From Chaetorhynchus papuensis (Eukaryota; Chordata; Aves; Passeriformes; Rhipiduridae): DNA of 64,000 nucleotides. Location: the NCBI GenBank assembly GCA_013396525.1, contig VWYX01001269.1, positions 124,001-188,000 of the forward strand. Direction: 5' to 3'. The notes under the pieces are model-generated. The model saw only the letters and a list, made by a program, of their open reading frames with translations. It was not told where the DNA came from and did no database searches. Numbering within the stretch: the first letter of the stretch is position 1; every line of letters begins with the position of its first letter. Shown here piece by piece: positions 1 through 11,344 of this stretch. Made by a program: the position numbers and the translations under genes.

Positions 1-520
1 GCAAATACATTCTGGTCAATGCCATCTGTCCCTTTGCTGTGACTTAGGCACACAGGATGGGTAATGCCAGAATGTTTTAGTGGAGCTGTCCTGTCTAAGG
101 CAAGTGAAGATGTTCAGTATTTGATGTGTGGAACAGTTGGAGATATCGCAGAGCGGACCAACAGAGATCCAGAAAACATGACCTGTGAGGAAAGAGTAAA
201 AGACTTGAACTTGTTTATCCCAAAGAAGAAAAGATTAAGGAGAAGACAAAGTAATAGCCTTCAAGTAAAGATGAAAAGACAAAAGGAATAAATTGTCTCT
301 AGAACCATGATGAATCAGATAAGGGGGGGATGATGAAATCAGATTGTATCAAGGAAGATTTAGGTCAGAGACTATGAAAAGTTTCTTCAGGGAGAAAGTA
401 CATATGTACACATGGAGGAGATGTGACTGGCAGCACTGAGGTCTTCAACAATAGAACAGAAGAGAAACTATCTTGAAGGGCCTTTATTATTGTTTTCTGC
501 AGAGGGCTGGAATTCTTAAG
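1..520 (+). mobile_element. Ancient CR1 LINE, 3' part (amniote/turtle-like type)
   Basis: Degenerate copy of the 3' end of a CR1 non-LTR retrotransposon. From about 165 to 260 the sequence follows the CR1 ORF2 C-terminus: a chance open frame reads ENMTCEERVKDLNLF then KKKRLR, matching the family pattern ENMSYEERLKELGLF...KRRLRG. Downstream, aataaattgtctct (285-300), the gataagg block (317-325) and ggaagatttaggtcagaga (353-371) line up in order with the CR1 3' region. The match fades near 500-520 and I see no attctatg tail. The left limit is uncertain and could be near 70-110. The 75-codon open frame at 64-291 is a relic of ORF2, not a gene. Divergence is much higher than in the avian CR1 copies further right, so this is an old insertion. 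Confidence 0.6.
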
Positions 521-3500
521 GCTCCTGCCTGGCTCAGTTTCTGACATTTTGGTAATTTTTGAGCTATTTTATCTGGTCTAATGATTCCTGACTGGAGAAT
601 TGAATCAGTATGTATCAGGGACCCTTGGGATATGCTAGGGAAAGACTAAGACCTCTGAAGATCATGCATCTGCTACACAAGTGTGATAGGCCCAGACAAG
701 GAGAACACAGACCGTGAACAAATCTTTTTGGTGTATTATATATGATAGTTGGAGACACTGAAACTGGCTTTGTGTGCACATGCAGTGGAGACAAATGCTC
801 CTTTATTTCCCAAAACACAGAGAAATGCATTAAAACAAATGTTCTGGGCTAGGATTAAGCTTGACAAATCCAGGAAACTGAGAGTTAAACTTCTCACTCT
901 TTCCCACAACTGAAAGCTGTTGTGCTTGGTCCATGATGCATAGCTTGAATTTTTGCATAGTTTAGTTAATTTAGAGGATTTAGGAAGGCTTGCTATAAAT
1001 ATTACGTAACAGTAACATTCTGTTGTATTAAGAATGAATACCAAGGACTTTATCAGAGACAGGAGATGAAGTTTGAATGATGGCAAGGGGGTATGTAGAA
1101 AATGATGTTGAAATAGATGTAGAAGCAGTTCAAGCATACTGATAGATGCTAATTTTTTTTTTTATCTTCAATTCAGCTTGCTTTCTCCTGACCCTCTTTT
1201 CCAAAGGACCAAACTATGCTGCAAAACCAGAAAACCAAGTACTGCATAATACTTCTTGGACTTTCTTGGATGCATTAACTCAAAGACTGCTTATGACTTC
1301 AGTGGATTTGAATCTTATGAATGCCTGATTGCAGTGCGTGGTGATAATGTAACCAGCAGCATAATTTATGTTCATAGTTTTGGAGGAGGGAGAGAAATCA
1401 CAGAATATGCTTCTTTGAATAGCAGTACATTATTTTATCGTAGCATTTCACCCTTTCAACACCACCATCTGTTATGTTTTGAGAAACCCAGATAAAGTAG
1501 AGTAGGGGAGGAGGCTTATACACACAAATGACAATACACATCAATTCTTTTCCCCCAGCATGCCCACAGATTGCTCATGAGGTTGGGCTGCTGTCCCTGG
1601 AACTTTCAAGTCAGAGATTTTGTAGAAAAAATATAATCATTAGAAATAAAAGCAAGTAAGGAATGTAAACAGACAGAAAGGGAACAAGGGAGAAAGTGAC
1701 CCTTTAAGAGCAAGGCTGCCAGCAGCAGGCCAGGTGGAAGCCAGGGAGCATCAGATGTGCTCTCCATGCAGGGAGCAGTTATTTGCAGACTGTCAGTGAC
1801 ACTGACTGCGTGACCCAGATCCGAGATGCTTCGGGTGTTAGACTGCAGGGAATGCTTGGCCATCAGCACAGGGATTAGCCAGAAGCTGAGACCAACCCCA
1901 AAGTACACAGTGCCCTCGCTGACTGTCCTCTAGCAGGCAGAGCTGGGTGCTGGTAACAGGGTCCATCAACAGCCACCCCCCCCCACCCCAAAACAAGTGA
2001 TAATCCAGGATCCATCTAGGGCCACCAGCTGGGAGTAGTAGAAGAAGAAACCAAAGACAGGACTGGAAACAAGGCTACTACACAGATCCAAGGCCTGTCC
2101 ACGAGTCTGGGCCAAAGGCAAGACCAAGCCTGAGCTGAAATGGGGCTCCTGGGCCCAGGGAGAGAGGTGGCACAGTACCTTGATGGTCACCAACCCACAT
2201 GGTACTGTGAGATGGTGACCAAAATTAGGGGTTTTATACAGCACTGCTCTGCACAACCAGAGGGATATGTAGCCCAGTCTTGAGGAAAGTTAGCAAAATG
2301 GAAATTGGCCTGTTGGGAATAATATGATTTCCAGGTGGACTTTATTAGTTATTTGATCATCTGTCATTTAAAACCATTTCCTTTCCTAAGGGGCACACTT
2401 TCAACAGTCATATTAGACAATGTCACTTATTAGACCCTCATTTTAGAACTCAAATCTTGCCCAATTACCAAAACAGATAAGTTTGTATTGGCAGGAGCCT
2501 GTCACTGTGCAGTGTAAAAAGGGAGGGCATGGAGTGCTGGAAAGGTTAATGTGTAAGTAAGAAGTAGTCCCTGCTGCTTCAAATTGCTTGCCCCAGTTCT
2601 GACCTGAGAGAATGGCAGAGAAAGGAAAATATCATTAAAAAGCTACAGGTAGCGGATTTTGAGTTGCATCTGGACTAAACATATCCAGACAGTGTTTTCT
2701 TAGCTCTTTCCACTTGTTTGAACCAAGCTGTGCTCCTGTGAACTTTTCTGAGCATCAAATGTCAAGCCAAATCCAAGATTATTAAGTGATATGCATATCC
2801 TTGAACCTGACAGAGCAAAATTAGGTTTGGATTGGCTACTTAACACTGTGAATCAAGCTAAAACAAGCATTGCTTTGTTTCCTAGTCACAGAAGTCAGAA
2901 GGTGGCACATGCTCTTGCACAGAAAGTCAAGCACCAATCCTGCCTTCGGGTTTATGGTGCCAGCTGATGCCAAGCTGGCACCAGCCTTTACCCCTGCAAA
3001 ATTCACATCTTGGTGAAAATCCATAAGACAATTCAAGAGCCATTCTCCTGTGGTTGCAAGAATCACAAAAGTGATTCTCCAAACTCCGGATAAGTTGGTA
3101 CCTCCCATGCAATAAATATTTACATAGCTCATTCTGTCTTCAGCCAGGAAGTTGAATGCTGTGGCCCAAGCTGTTGGGATATTTTTACAGTGACAAAACA
3201 CCTGCAAGGTGGGTTAGATGACAATTTTGGGCACTGCTGAGACCCCAGCAATCTGCTGAGGGTGTTGCTGAAGCTGTGAGTACAGCAGTTGGAAACTTCA
3301 AAGACTTCTATATATTATAGCTCTGGCTGGTATAAACCTTTCATCTCCTGTGAGCTCTGGCTAACAGTGTAAAATTAGATGGGAAATCTTGTGTTGTCAG
3401 CATTCCTTGGAGAAGGCTTAGCAGGGCTGGAGCTCCTCGTTCTGCAGTCTTCTCATGTGTCTAGTACTGTAGCAGAAATCTTCCATGTCACAGAACCTAG

Positions 3501-4924
3501 CTGTGGTCATCACAGCCCTGAGGACCACAAGGACACACAGGTAAGGGAGTTGTAGGGGGATCTAGCACCCTCAGAGTTTCCCTTCTGCTGGAATTCCCCA
3601 AAGGGCGGAATGGGAACAGCATTTCACTCGTCCTCCTCCAGGTCCAAGCTTTCCTCGACGTTAATCAGAAGGAGGAGCAATGGAGTCCAGTTGCAGTATA
3701 AAAACGATATTTCAGGAATAGCTGAGCCCTTTTTCTTCCAAAGGAAGATCTGTAGGGAGGAAAGTTTCTTTCAACACACAGGATGGGATGTTGCATTTCT
3801 GGCATTCTCTGTACAGATACATATTTCTGATTCAGCTAAAAGCGTCTGGTACATATTTCATCAGAATTCTGTCTTAAATAAATCACAGGAAGAAAACCTC
3901 TGAAGAACAAGCATAAACTGTCAGCACATCTCTGACATTGAGACACTACTACATGTTCCACGCTTTCATGTCCATACTAGACTGTGAATGGATAAGGAAT
4001 AAGCATTTAGAGTGGGTTCAGAAGCATGCCTTACAAAAAAAAAGTACCTGTAAGATCACAGGGCTCTTGTTTGCTTGTGCTGAAGGAGATGGAAACAACG
4101 CATCTCTCTGAGGAAGCAAGAAATCTATTTCACACCAGGGGCAGAAGCTGTCACCTCCCCAAGTAGGTGGGAGCACCTAGAGATGTTACAGGACAACAGC
4201 CTGTTCACACCTCCTGGGCTGGAGCTCTGTGCTGGCTACAGAGTGCTTGCTGGAAAATTCAGCAGTTCCCACTGTCTGTTTTCATGCTGGTTTTCCTCCC
4301 TGCTTATTCCTTGGCTTTTCAGCAGGCTCCATGGGCATCAGAGCACGGGCTCACCTGGCACTCACCAACAGTGTCTGCAAACAGGGCTCTGACCTACGGT
4401 GAAGCTGTGTGGTTGCTGGCTGGCTCCTGGCCTCGGTAGCCACTGGCACTGGGCTCCAAGCTTCCTAGCCCTCAATCCTCCTCACCTGGGTGGGATTATG
4501 CACAGTGTTTCCAGTACTTCAGGTACTGTTCTCTGGGTTGTGTCACTAGCTCTTCTGATGGCAGCTGAAGAATTTACTAACAGGAAGGTGACCAGTCTGG
4601 GGTAGCAGAGGGGGCAGGGAGAAATGATGTTTATTTCCAATATCCCAGGCCATTCTCTTTCTTCCCTAAGCTCATGCTCAGCATACATCTTGTGGCCAAG
4701 AGTAACACTTTTGTATTATCCTTTATTTTAATTTCATGTTGGGCTGGGGTTGAAGTCACCTCCTCCCCAGACATTTCCTATTCCTGCATTTCTGCAGTGT
4801 CTCTGAACATGGCACCTATTGCTATTACCACCAGCAGATACCCTGGGGAAAACTTGTAAGTCTTAAAATTCCTGAGGCAAACATGATTACTTTATAACTG
4901 GAGAGTAAGTTGTGCAGTCCAGAG
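521..4924. other. Unique sequence, no gene recognised
   Basis: No exon set, RNA gene or clear repeat is visible in this 4.4 kb. Small things seen: a T tract with acceptor-like context at 1148-1172, a run of nine C at 1976-1984, and moderately GC-rich patches at 1680-1960 and 4140-4480. Open frames are under 135 codons, overlap on both strands and resemble no family I know. Confidence 0.6.
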
Positions 4925-5070
4925 CCTAAAAGTATTGACAGAGACTGTGACTCAAGGCTTAAATTTGAAGCTCACTTTGATGGCCTGGAGCAAGTCTCTG
5001 GCCTCATTTTTTTCACCTCTTGAGATGTGTAAACTTAATAGTCTCTTACAATGTGTTTGCCCAGACAGAC
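4925..5070 (+). mobile_element. MIR-like ancient SINE
   Basis: The segment follows the 3' half of a MIR (tRNA-derived, CORE-SINE) element: a gactgtgactcaaggcttaaa stretch in the place of the core, then gcctggagcaagtctctggc (4983-5002) in the place of the family's ccttgggcaagtcacttaac, then cctcattt...tcacctc, then gatgtgtaaa (5023-5032) for the family's atctgtaaaa. The order and spacing of four blocks is the evidence; each alone would be weak. MIRs were active early in amniote history, so a bird copy should be this degraded. A chance resemblance is possible. Confidence 0.45.
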
Positions 5071-7165
5071 TCTACCAGATCTCTTTTTTTCTCTTTTGGA
5101 AATCATATAAGTATCATTGTAATGCAAAATCAAATAGTTTTATAAAGCCAGAAGAGACCCCAGCAACCAACAGGTTACCATAAACAGTAATAAAGAAAAC
5201 AGTAAATATTTGAAGAAGGTTAACAGAGTTAAGTTTAATTTGTCTCCATTTGTACTTCTCCCTTTGAACTGTGTTATATGAGACTCTTGTTCCTTACTTA
5301 AAGAGGTAGAATATTTTAGGGAGTTTGAATGCAAGAAAGCTGACTTACTGGCACTAGACTTCAAATGTCACCTCAGAATTTGACACTGTGAAGCCATGAG
5401 TAGTTACAGCTGGAATATTTCACTGCACAGCAGTCATAAAGTTATTCCTTAACGCTGGAAAGTTGGATGAATGAAAACATTTGAAAATATTAATGTGCCT
5501 ACATATTGTGGATCCCTCTCTCCTATGGCTGAAGGGAAAGTAAGAACAAATAAGAACATATGCTGGTATTTCTCCTTTGAATATATTTTACCAACGTCCT
5601 TTAAAAAGCCTAGTCATTTCTAAGAAGGTCTTAGATGGAACTCAGGACAGAAATCAAAATTACTTTGACATTTTAGAAAAATCCTTTTGAAGTGTCCAAT
5701 TTTCCCCATGTTTTTAATGCTGTTTTCACAGTTCTTTACAAGCCTTATAACCTTATAGTACCTTGCTGACCTCTCCACCAGCAGATAATTAAAAGGCCAT
5801 CAAGTTCTCATTGGCTGTGACTGTCAGATGTCCTTTTAAACACATGGTTGCTGAGTAACAAGACCTTACACTGCATTCCTTCCTTGAAACATTTGTCCCA
5901 TTTTTTATATATTCTTGCCAGTAAGTGTGTCAGCATTCAGCCAGTGTGCTGGAGGGCAAAATTCTAGCTGGAGATTTTTTTGTATCATGTGGTACTTCCC
6001 AAAAGGAAAAATAGCCAGAACGAGAGAAGAGCTTGCATACATCATTTTGTGAAGGGCTGTATCAACTTGACTTCCACTTTCATATCATATTTTGCCAGCC
6101 GAATTGTTCTTTGAATGGAAATGCTTAAGGACTTTTACTCCCATTTAGCAGTTCGTCCTCTTGAAAAGCCACTGAAATCTAAAGCACAACTGGGTAAAAA
6201 ATGATGTGGCCCGGCGTGCCTGAATGACCTTTTGGATCATAATAAAGGATTTCTAAAAGTTCCAATTTCTTATAATGGTGACCGATGTATTGCGAAAAAA
6301 AGAAAAAAGAAAGAAAGGAGGTGACATCAAATGGCAACCATACAGAGTTTAGCAAGGATTCCACAAAGACTGCCTAAAGTCTCTTGGGTACACTCCAAAA
6401 GCCCTTGAAACACTCTCAGGTCCCACTACCCCATCTTAACAGCCTGCTGTAGTGCTCTTTGTGTGCATATCTTATGATAGCCTCTATTTGGCTGACTTTT
6501 CAGGAAACTTTGGTCCACTTATCTATAAAAAAAGAAGAAAAACAAACATGCACAGAGAAAACTGAGAAAACCCAGAGAGTAAAAGGCATTTGGGGACAGA
6601 CTCTGGACTTTTTCAAGTAATTGGGAACTAAAAAAAAATAAAAAGAGGTAGAGCTTTGTCATGAGATGCTGCACTTACAAGGATTAGGCAGCTGACTGTA
6701 CATCTTTATACCAGTAAAGAGGAGAGAGAAAGAAGCACAGTATCTGTTCCAGTAATTCCCCCAGGACTTTGTCTTTTTCATAGATGTTTTGATCTCAAGG
6801 ATTGTTTTTCTGTTTTTTGCTCCACTCTCCCCTTAGCCACTAAATGAACTGGTGACAACAAGCTAAACAGTGCATAAAGGCTGAGCACAGAATCTGTTAA
6901 AGTATCCAGCAGATAACAGGATGGGATAGAGTTCCAGCTTCAACTGCATCATCATGAAAAGCATAACAAAGTGCTAGCTTGTTTCTGGCATTTTCTGTTT
7001 TAGAGGAGCACAACTTTGTGACTTTGATGCTAACAGTCTATTTGATTTAAATAATAATATGGAAAAAACATCATATTGAGAGGAAGAATGGGTAGGAGAT
7101 CAAATGCATTAGCATACAAGGCGTATCTAGTGTACTCATCATCATTTAATATATACTATGAGCTA
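5071..7165. other. Unique AT-rich sequence, candidate conserved element
   Basis: No gene or repeat recognised. The part from about 5750 to 6260 is compositionally even, lacks repeat signatures and is rich in short AT/TG words of the kind found in conserved non-coding elements, but conservation cannot be judged from one sequence. An A-rich purine patch lies at 6294-6320. Confidence 0.4.
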
Positions 7166-7267
7166 AATTCTCTCCTCAGATACAATGGCACAAATCCAGA
7201 TCAATTTTATTGACTTTGATAGAATTAATCTGGATTCACCATAACAAATGAGGGGAGGGAGAACATT
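7166..7267. repeat. Imperfect palindrome, MITE-like ancient repeat
   Basis: About 100 bp forms a near-symmetrical inverted repeat. The inner arms aatccagatcaattt (7193-7207) and agaattaatctggatt (7221-7236) are reverse complements with two mismatches around a loop containing tgactttga. The outer arms continue the symmetry: tctcctcag...atgg (7171-7188) against atgaggggaggga (7248-7260). The motif resembles palindromic ancient repeats with a 'gaagtcaatgg' centre that I remember as common in bird and turtle DNA; the family name is not known to me. It may be a non-autonomous DNA transposon relic. Confidence 0.55.
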
Positions 7268-10200
7268 TCTATGCAACAGCTTCTTATGGAAATTGCCTCT
7301 AAGTTTGTGTTATTTAATCAAGGTCTTCTGTGAATGGACAAGTTCCAAGCCATTTCTATCAAAAGCCTTTAAAAGTCTTGTTGCTTATTTGCTTGTAATC
7401 AAATAATTCTTCAGGAAACCAGCAGATAATGAGAAAACCTAGTGCAGGAGGAAAAAATCTTTTACAGCACTGGCAAACAGACTTGGGGAATATATCTTAC
7501 TGATGGCAGCTACCCTGCTCCTGCTCTGAAGAATACTTGCCATGACCCTCAGGGGCAGTTGCTCTAGAGCTGGGTATTGTGTAGCACTCAGAAGAACACA
7601 TTCTTCCTCCATACCTAAAGAATTTTTTTGCTCTCCTTCCCCCTGAAACTGGTCTCAGATACCATTTGTGATGCTTCAAGTGCTGCAAACACAGCTCAGG
7701 CCTTTCTCTGACCTTCTGGGCAGGGCTCCTCCAGTGTATGGCAATAATTTGAGTCCTCCAGATGTTGTCAGGTCCAGATGAACCCGCAGGCAGGTCTCGC
7801 CTGGTACCAGCTGATAGGGGCTGCAGGGGGAATGGCTGCCTGAGTAGGGAGAGCAGATAACAACCTCCACAGCTTCTCTGCAGATCCAGGGTGAGGAAAG
7901 GGAGGGGTGAACAAGGCAGATGAGATGAGAGGGGCACTGAAACCAACCAGTGTGCTCTGATCTTGATGGTGATGTATTGCAATCTGAATTCAAACACTGA
8001 TTGGCTTTCATCATTTCTGCATTTCTTGGCCACTAGGGGAAAGTTTGCACACGAAAATGCAGTTTACTGGAATTTGCAAAGGACTTCAGGTTAGGAAATG
8101 AACTCTGTATGTGCTTATTTAATTAATGTCGTGAACATGAACTAAGAGATGAAGTTTAGAAAAACAGTAATAAGTGTTGTGGATATATGGGTAAATTATG
8201 CGATTAATTCCAGATTAAGTTTTTCAAGTGAAAATTTCAGCATTTGTGAACAGACCCTCTGTTTCCTCATGTATCTTTAGTTAGGAAAAGATTGGATGAG
8301 AAACAAACTGTCTTTGTAGTTACTAAGTCTGTGCTGATTTTACCTTCTGCTGCGCAAGACCCAATTTAAATCCTCTTTCAGCTTTAAGGGAAGTGAGCTC
8401 GTATCTCTTGTAAAAGTGGCCTAATCCCAGCATTTCTGCTGTTTTGCTGAGAAATTCCCTGGACTGTCATCATTTCTGCTCCTAAGGCTGCTCAAATAAC
8501 CTGAGAGCTGTGCTACTGTTGTAATCCAGCAAAAAGAGAAGCAAAACAAGAGGTAAGGTTGCAGAGTAGAATTAGATGGTGGTCCATTACTGGAGCAGTG
8601 GTTTGGGGGTCTTTTGACTAAAGAGGTAACCATCTTCAGGAAACTAGAGAATTTCTTCATATCAAAAAAGCCAGACTTTAAGTTCTTACTCTAAAATACC
8701 AGGATGGAGGTTCTAATGTTCCCTGTTTACATACCCAGGCTTAGATGAGAGTTAAAGGCTTGCTGGTTTAACCTGAAAAAAATGCTAATTTTTTCACAAG
8801 TTTTGGCTTACAATTAATTTTTTTTTCTATGAGAAATGACCCTTCTAAGAAAGAGATTTTCAGTCTTTTTGTGCCTGGATTTACTTTGCCAATTAACTGA
8901 ACAAAAGGTTCTAAAATCACCAGGATACACAGCCAAAACCTCGTCTCTGGTAACTGTTTATTCCTCTTCTGCTGGCAAGGAAGACCAACGTATTTCTTTT
9001 TTTTATCCCTTTCATTCTTGTCCTTACTTGCCCTCTTTTACCCCTTTTCTGGTTCTTCCCTTCAGCTCTGTTATTTGAGGGTTATTCACCCTCTATTCTC
9101 CTTGCTCGGTAAGAGGCTTCATTCTTCTTGGGCTGCCAGCATCAAAGAGGTTGCAGCAGCTCAGCAGAGCCTCGGGAGAGCAGAACAAAGGCTTTGGGAC
9201 TGCATGGATGCTGCATGCAGCGATCTTGGGCCAGCTCCGCTGCATCAAGCACGGGACCGGGATGAAAAGGACACTTGCTGCCCAGGGACCAACTAGGGCT
9301 CAGCTTGCATCTGAGTAAAGTACACAATTTTTCTGAGAATAAAATATTATGGATTTACACAACTGACTTACTTCTGTTTTTTTTTTCCAGATCACCCCCT
9401 TATAGATTATTTTCTAATTACTGCCTTGGAAGCTTTTCTCACATTCTATTTCTACGGCCAGTGGAAAACAAGATAATAAACACACCTGTTGGTTTTACTT
9501 CATTGTGTTTATTTAATGATATGAGTCCCAATGATCCAGTCCTTTGGGGTGGGCTTTAAGGGATTCATGTCTCTGCAGAGAAGTTACTGATTTCATTTTC
9601 TGCCTTTCCTGTGGAAAAAGGAGACTGCTTCCATAGGAAATGGAGTATGAGCCATGTCCCAAATGATGGTGTGTAACAGAAGAAAGTCTTGAGGACCATG
9701 CCTTCTACTCTGCATCAGGCATAAGAAGATCCTGGGTCTTTAGGATTTGCCATGAGGACTATGGAAGATCTGCAGAAATACAGGCCCATCGTTATGAGAA
9801 GCTTCAAAAGGGGACAGATAGCAGGGAGTCCATAACTCCCTGTGCCTCTCTCTTTCCATGTTACAGTAATTATGGGTGGTCCTTGGGCGGAAAAGGCCCT
9901 GAAATTTCGTTGTCACCCACACGGATAACATCAAAAGTGCTATGAAAGCCAAAAGGAGTTCCTGCTTTCTCCTCACACCCTCTGTTTGACTCATCAGGTT
10001 CTAGTTCTCCAAGGTGAGTGTGCCAAGACCTCAGTGGGAGCAGGAGAAGGAAATAAAGTGCCATGCCCCACCTTCTCCTTATTAGAGGCTGTGGGAAGGA
10101 TTTGTGCATAGAAGCTCTCTACGAGAGAGGGAGTAGAAGGTGAAAATCATAGCCAGCTAAAATAAAGAAGAACTGTGTTTTAAATAACTCTTTATTCGAC

Positions 10201-10857
10201 CATCATCCAGCATGAATCTTGGGTATAGCCTGGGGTAGGTTCCACCACGTTGTGGCATAAATGGCTTTGAAAGCAATTCCTTCTTCAGAGAAAATGAGAT
10301 TAAATATTTCTTCCTTTAAAAATTAATAGAAGAGAAAGCATGTTCAAAGAGGTAGTGAACTCAAAAAATTAAGGAATCTTTATGCAATTACAGTATTCCT
10401 TCATTGTATGCTGTTCTTTTGCAACTTCCTTCCTCCTATTTGACCCCGAAAGCCTTAGAGATACATAATTCAGTGGGTGTTTCCTATGGTGTTCCAGATG
10501 CAAACACAGCGAAGAACTGTAACAAAGAAAGAGGCTGTAGGGTTTAATAGAAGTTAAGAGATTCATTTAAGTTGACAGGGATACAAGTAACCCAGATTCG
10601 ATCTGGCCTGCATACAGAGTCAGCCTCTCAGAAGATAAGATATCTCCATTTTTTCAGATAATAATCACTAAAAAAAGAACAGTTAATGGCTGTAGTCCTC
10701 ACTCTTCCTTAAGAAAATGTCATGAAATCTGACCATAAATCAGAGAGTATAAAACATAAAGTATGTACAGAAATTACAGTAAAACAGTAAGGATAACAGG
10801 ACAAGTTCAAATTTCTAATTATTAGGTAATAATATTTTATTTGGTGTACAGTTAGAT
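7268..10857. other. Unique sequence, no gene recognised
   Basis: A GC-richer patch lies at 7500-8035 and carries a 178-codon minus-strand open frame (7497-8033) without recognisable domains or a second overlapping exon. Another GC-rich patch is at 9120-9300. At 9374-9390 a polypyrimidine run ends in ccag, a good-looking 3' splice site, and AATAAA occurs at about 9474, but no frame supports an exon. No repeat is recognised until the CR1 at 10858. Confidence 0.5.
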
Positions 10858-11344
10858 GTGTGTTCAGTTCTAGGCACCCCAGTACAAGAGAAATACAGAG
10901 TTACTGGAGAGAAGACAGTGAGGGGCTGCTGTAGCATCTCCCCTTGTGAGGGAAGGCTGAGGGAGCTGGGACTGTTCAAGCTCGAGAAGAGATGGCTCAG
11001 GGGGATCTCATCAATGTGTGTAAATACCTGACAAAGGGACGAAAGGAGAATGGAGCCAGACTCTTCTCAGTGGTGCCCAGCAACAGGACCAGAGGTGACG
11101 GGCACAAATGGAAGCTCAGGAGAGTCTCTCGGAACATCAGGAAATTCTTTTTCACTCTGAGGGTGACAGAGCACCGGCATGGTTGCCCAGAGAGACTGTG
11201 GAACCTCCGCCCTTGGAGATAGTTGAAACCTGTATGAACATGGTCCTGGGAAACTGCCTGTGGGTGCCCCTGCTTGATCAGGGAGATTGGACCTGATGGC
11301 CTGCAGAGGTCCCATCCAACCTGAACCCTTCTGTGGTTCTGTGA
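10858..11344 (+). mobile_element. CR1 LINE, 3' end (older subfamily)
   Basis: A 5'-truncated CR1 of about 490 bp. It begins within the RT C-terminal coding part (ttcagttctaggcaccccag at 10863-10882) and runs through gaaggctgagggagctggga, cagtggtgcccagcaacagg, gttgcccagagagactgtgg and ggttggac-like ggagattggacctgatggcc to a tail of two degenerate 8-bp units (ttctgtggttctgtga) ending at 11344. The 'gtgcccagcaacaggac' and 'catggtcctgggaaactgcc' blocks mark a subfamily different from the copies at 30.1 and 45.8 kb. The coding part is interrupted; short frames at 10992-11222 and 11108-11296 are relics. CR1 usually makes no clear target-site duplication, and none is seen. Confidence 0.92.

Noticed and set aside
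7497..8033. 178-codon minus-strand open frame, the longest N-free one
   Set aside because: No recognisable domain; it lies in a GC-richer patch where long frames arise by chance, and another frame on the same strand overlaps it.
9374..9560. Terminal exon suggested by an acceptor-like ccag and an AATAAA
   Set aside because: No sustained frame, no upstream exon, and AATAAA is frequent in AT-rich DNA.
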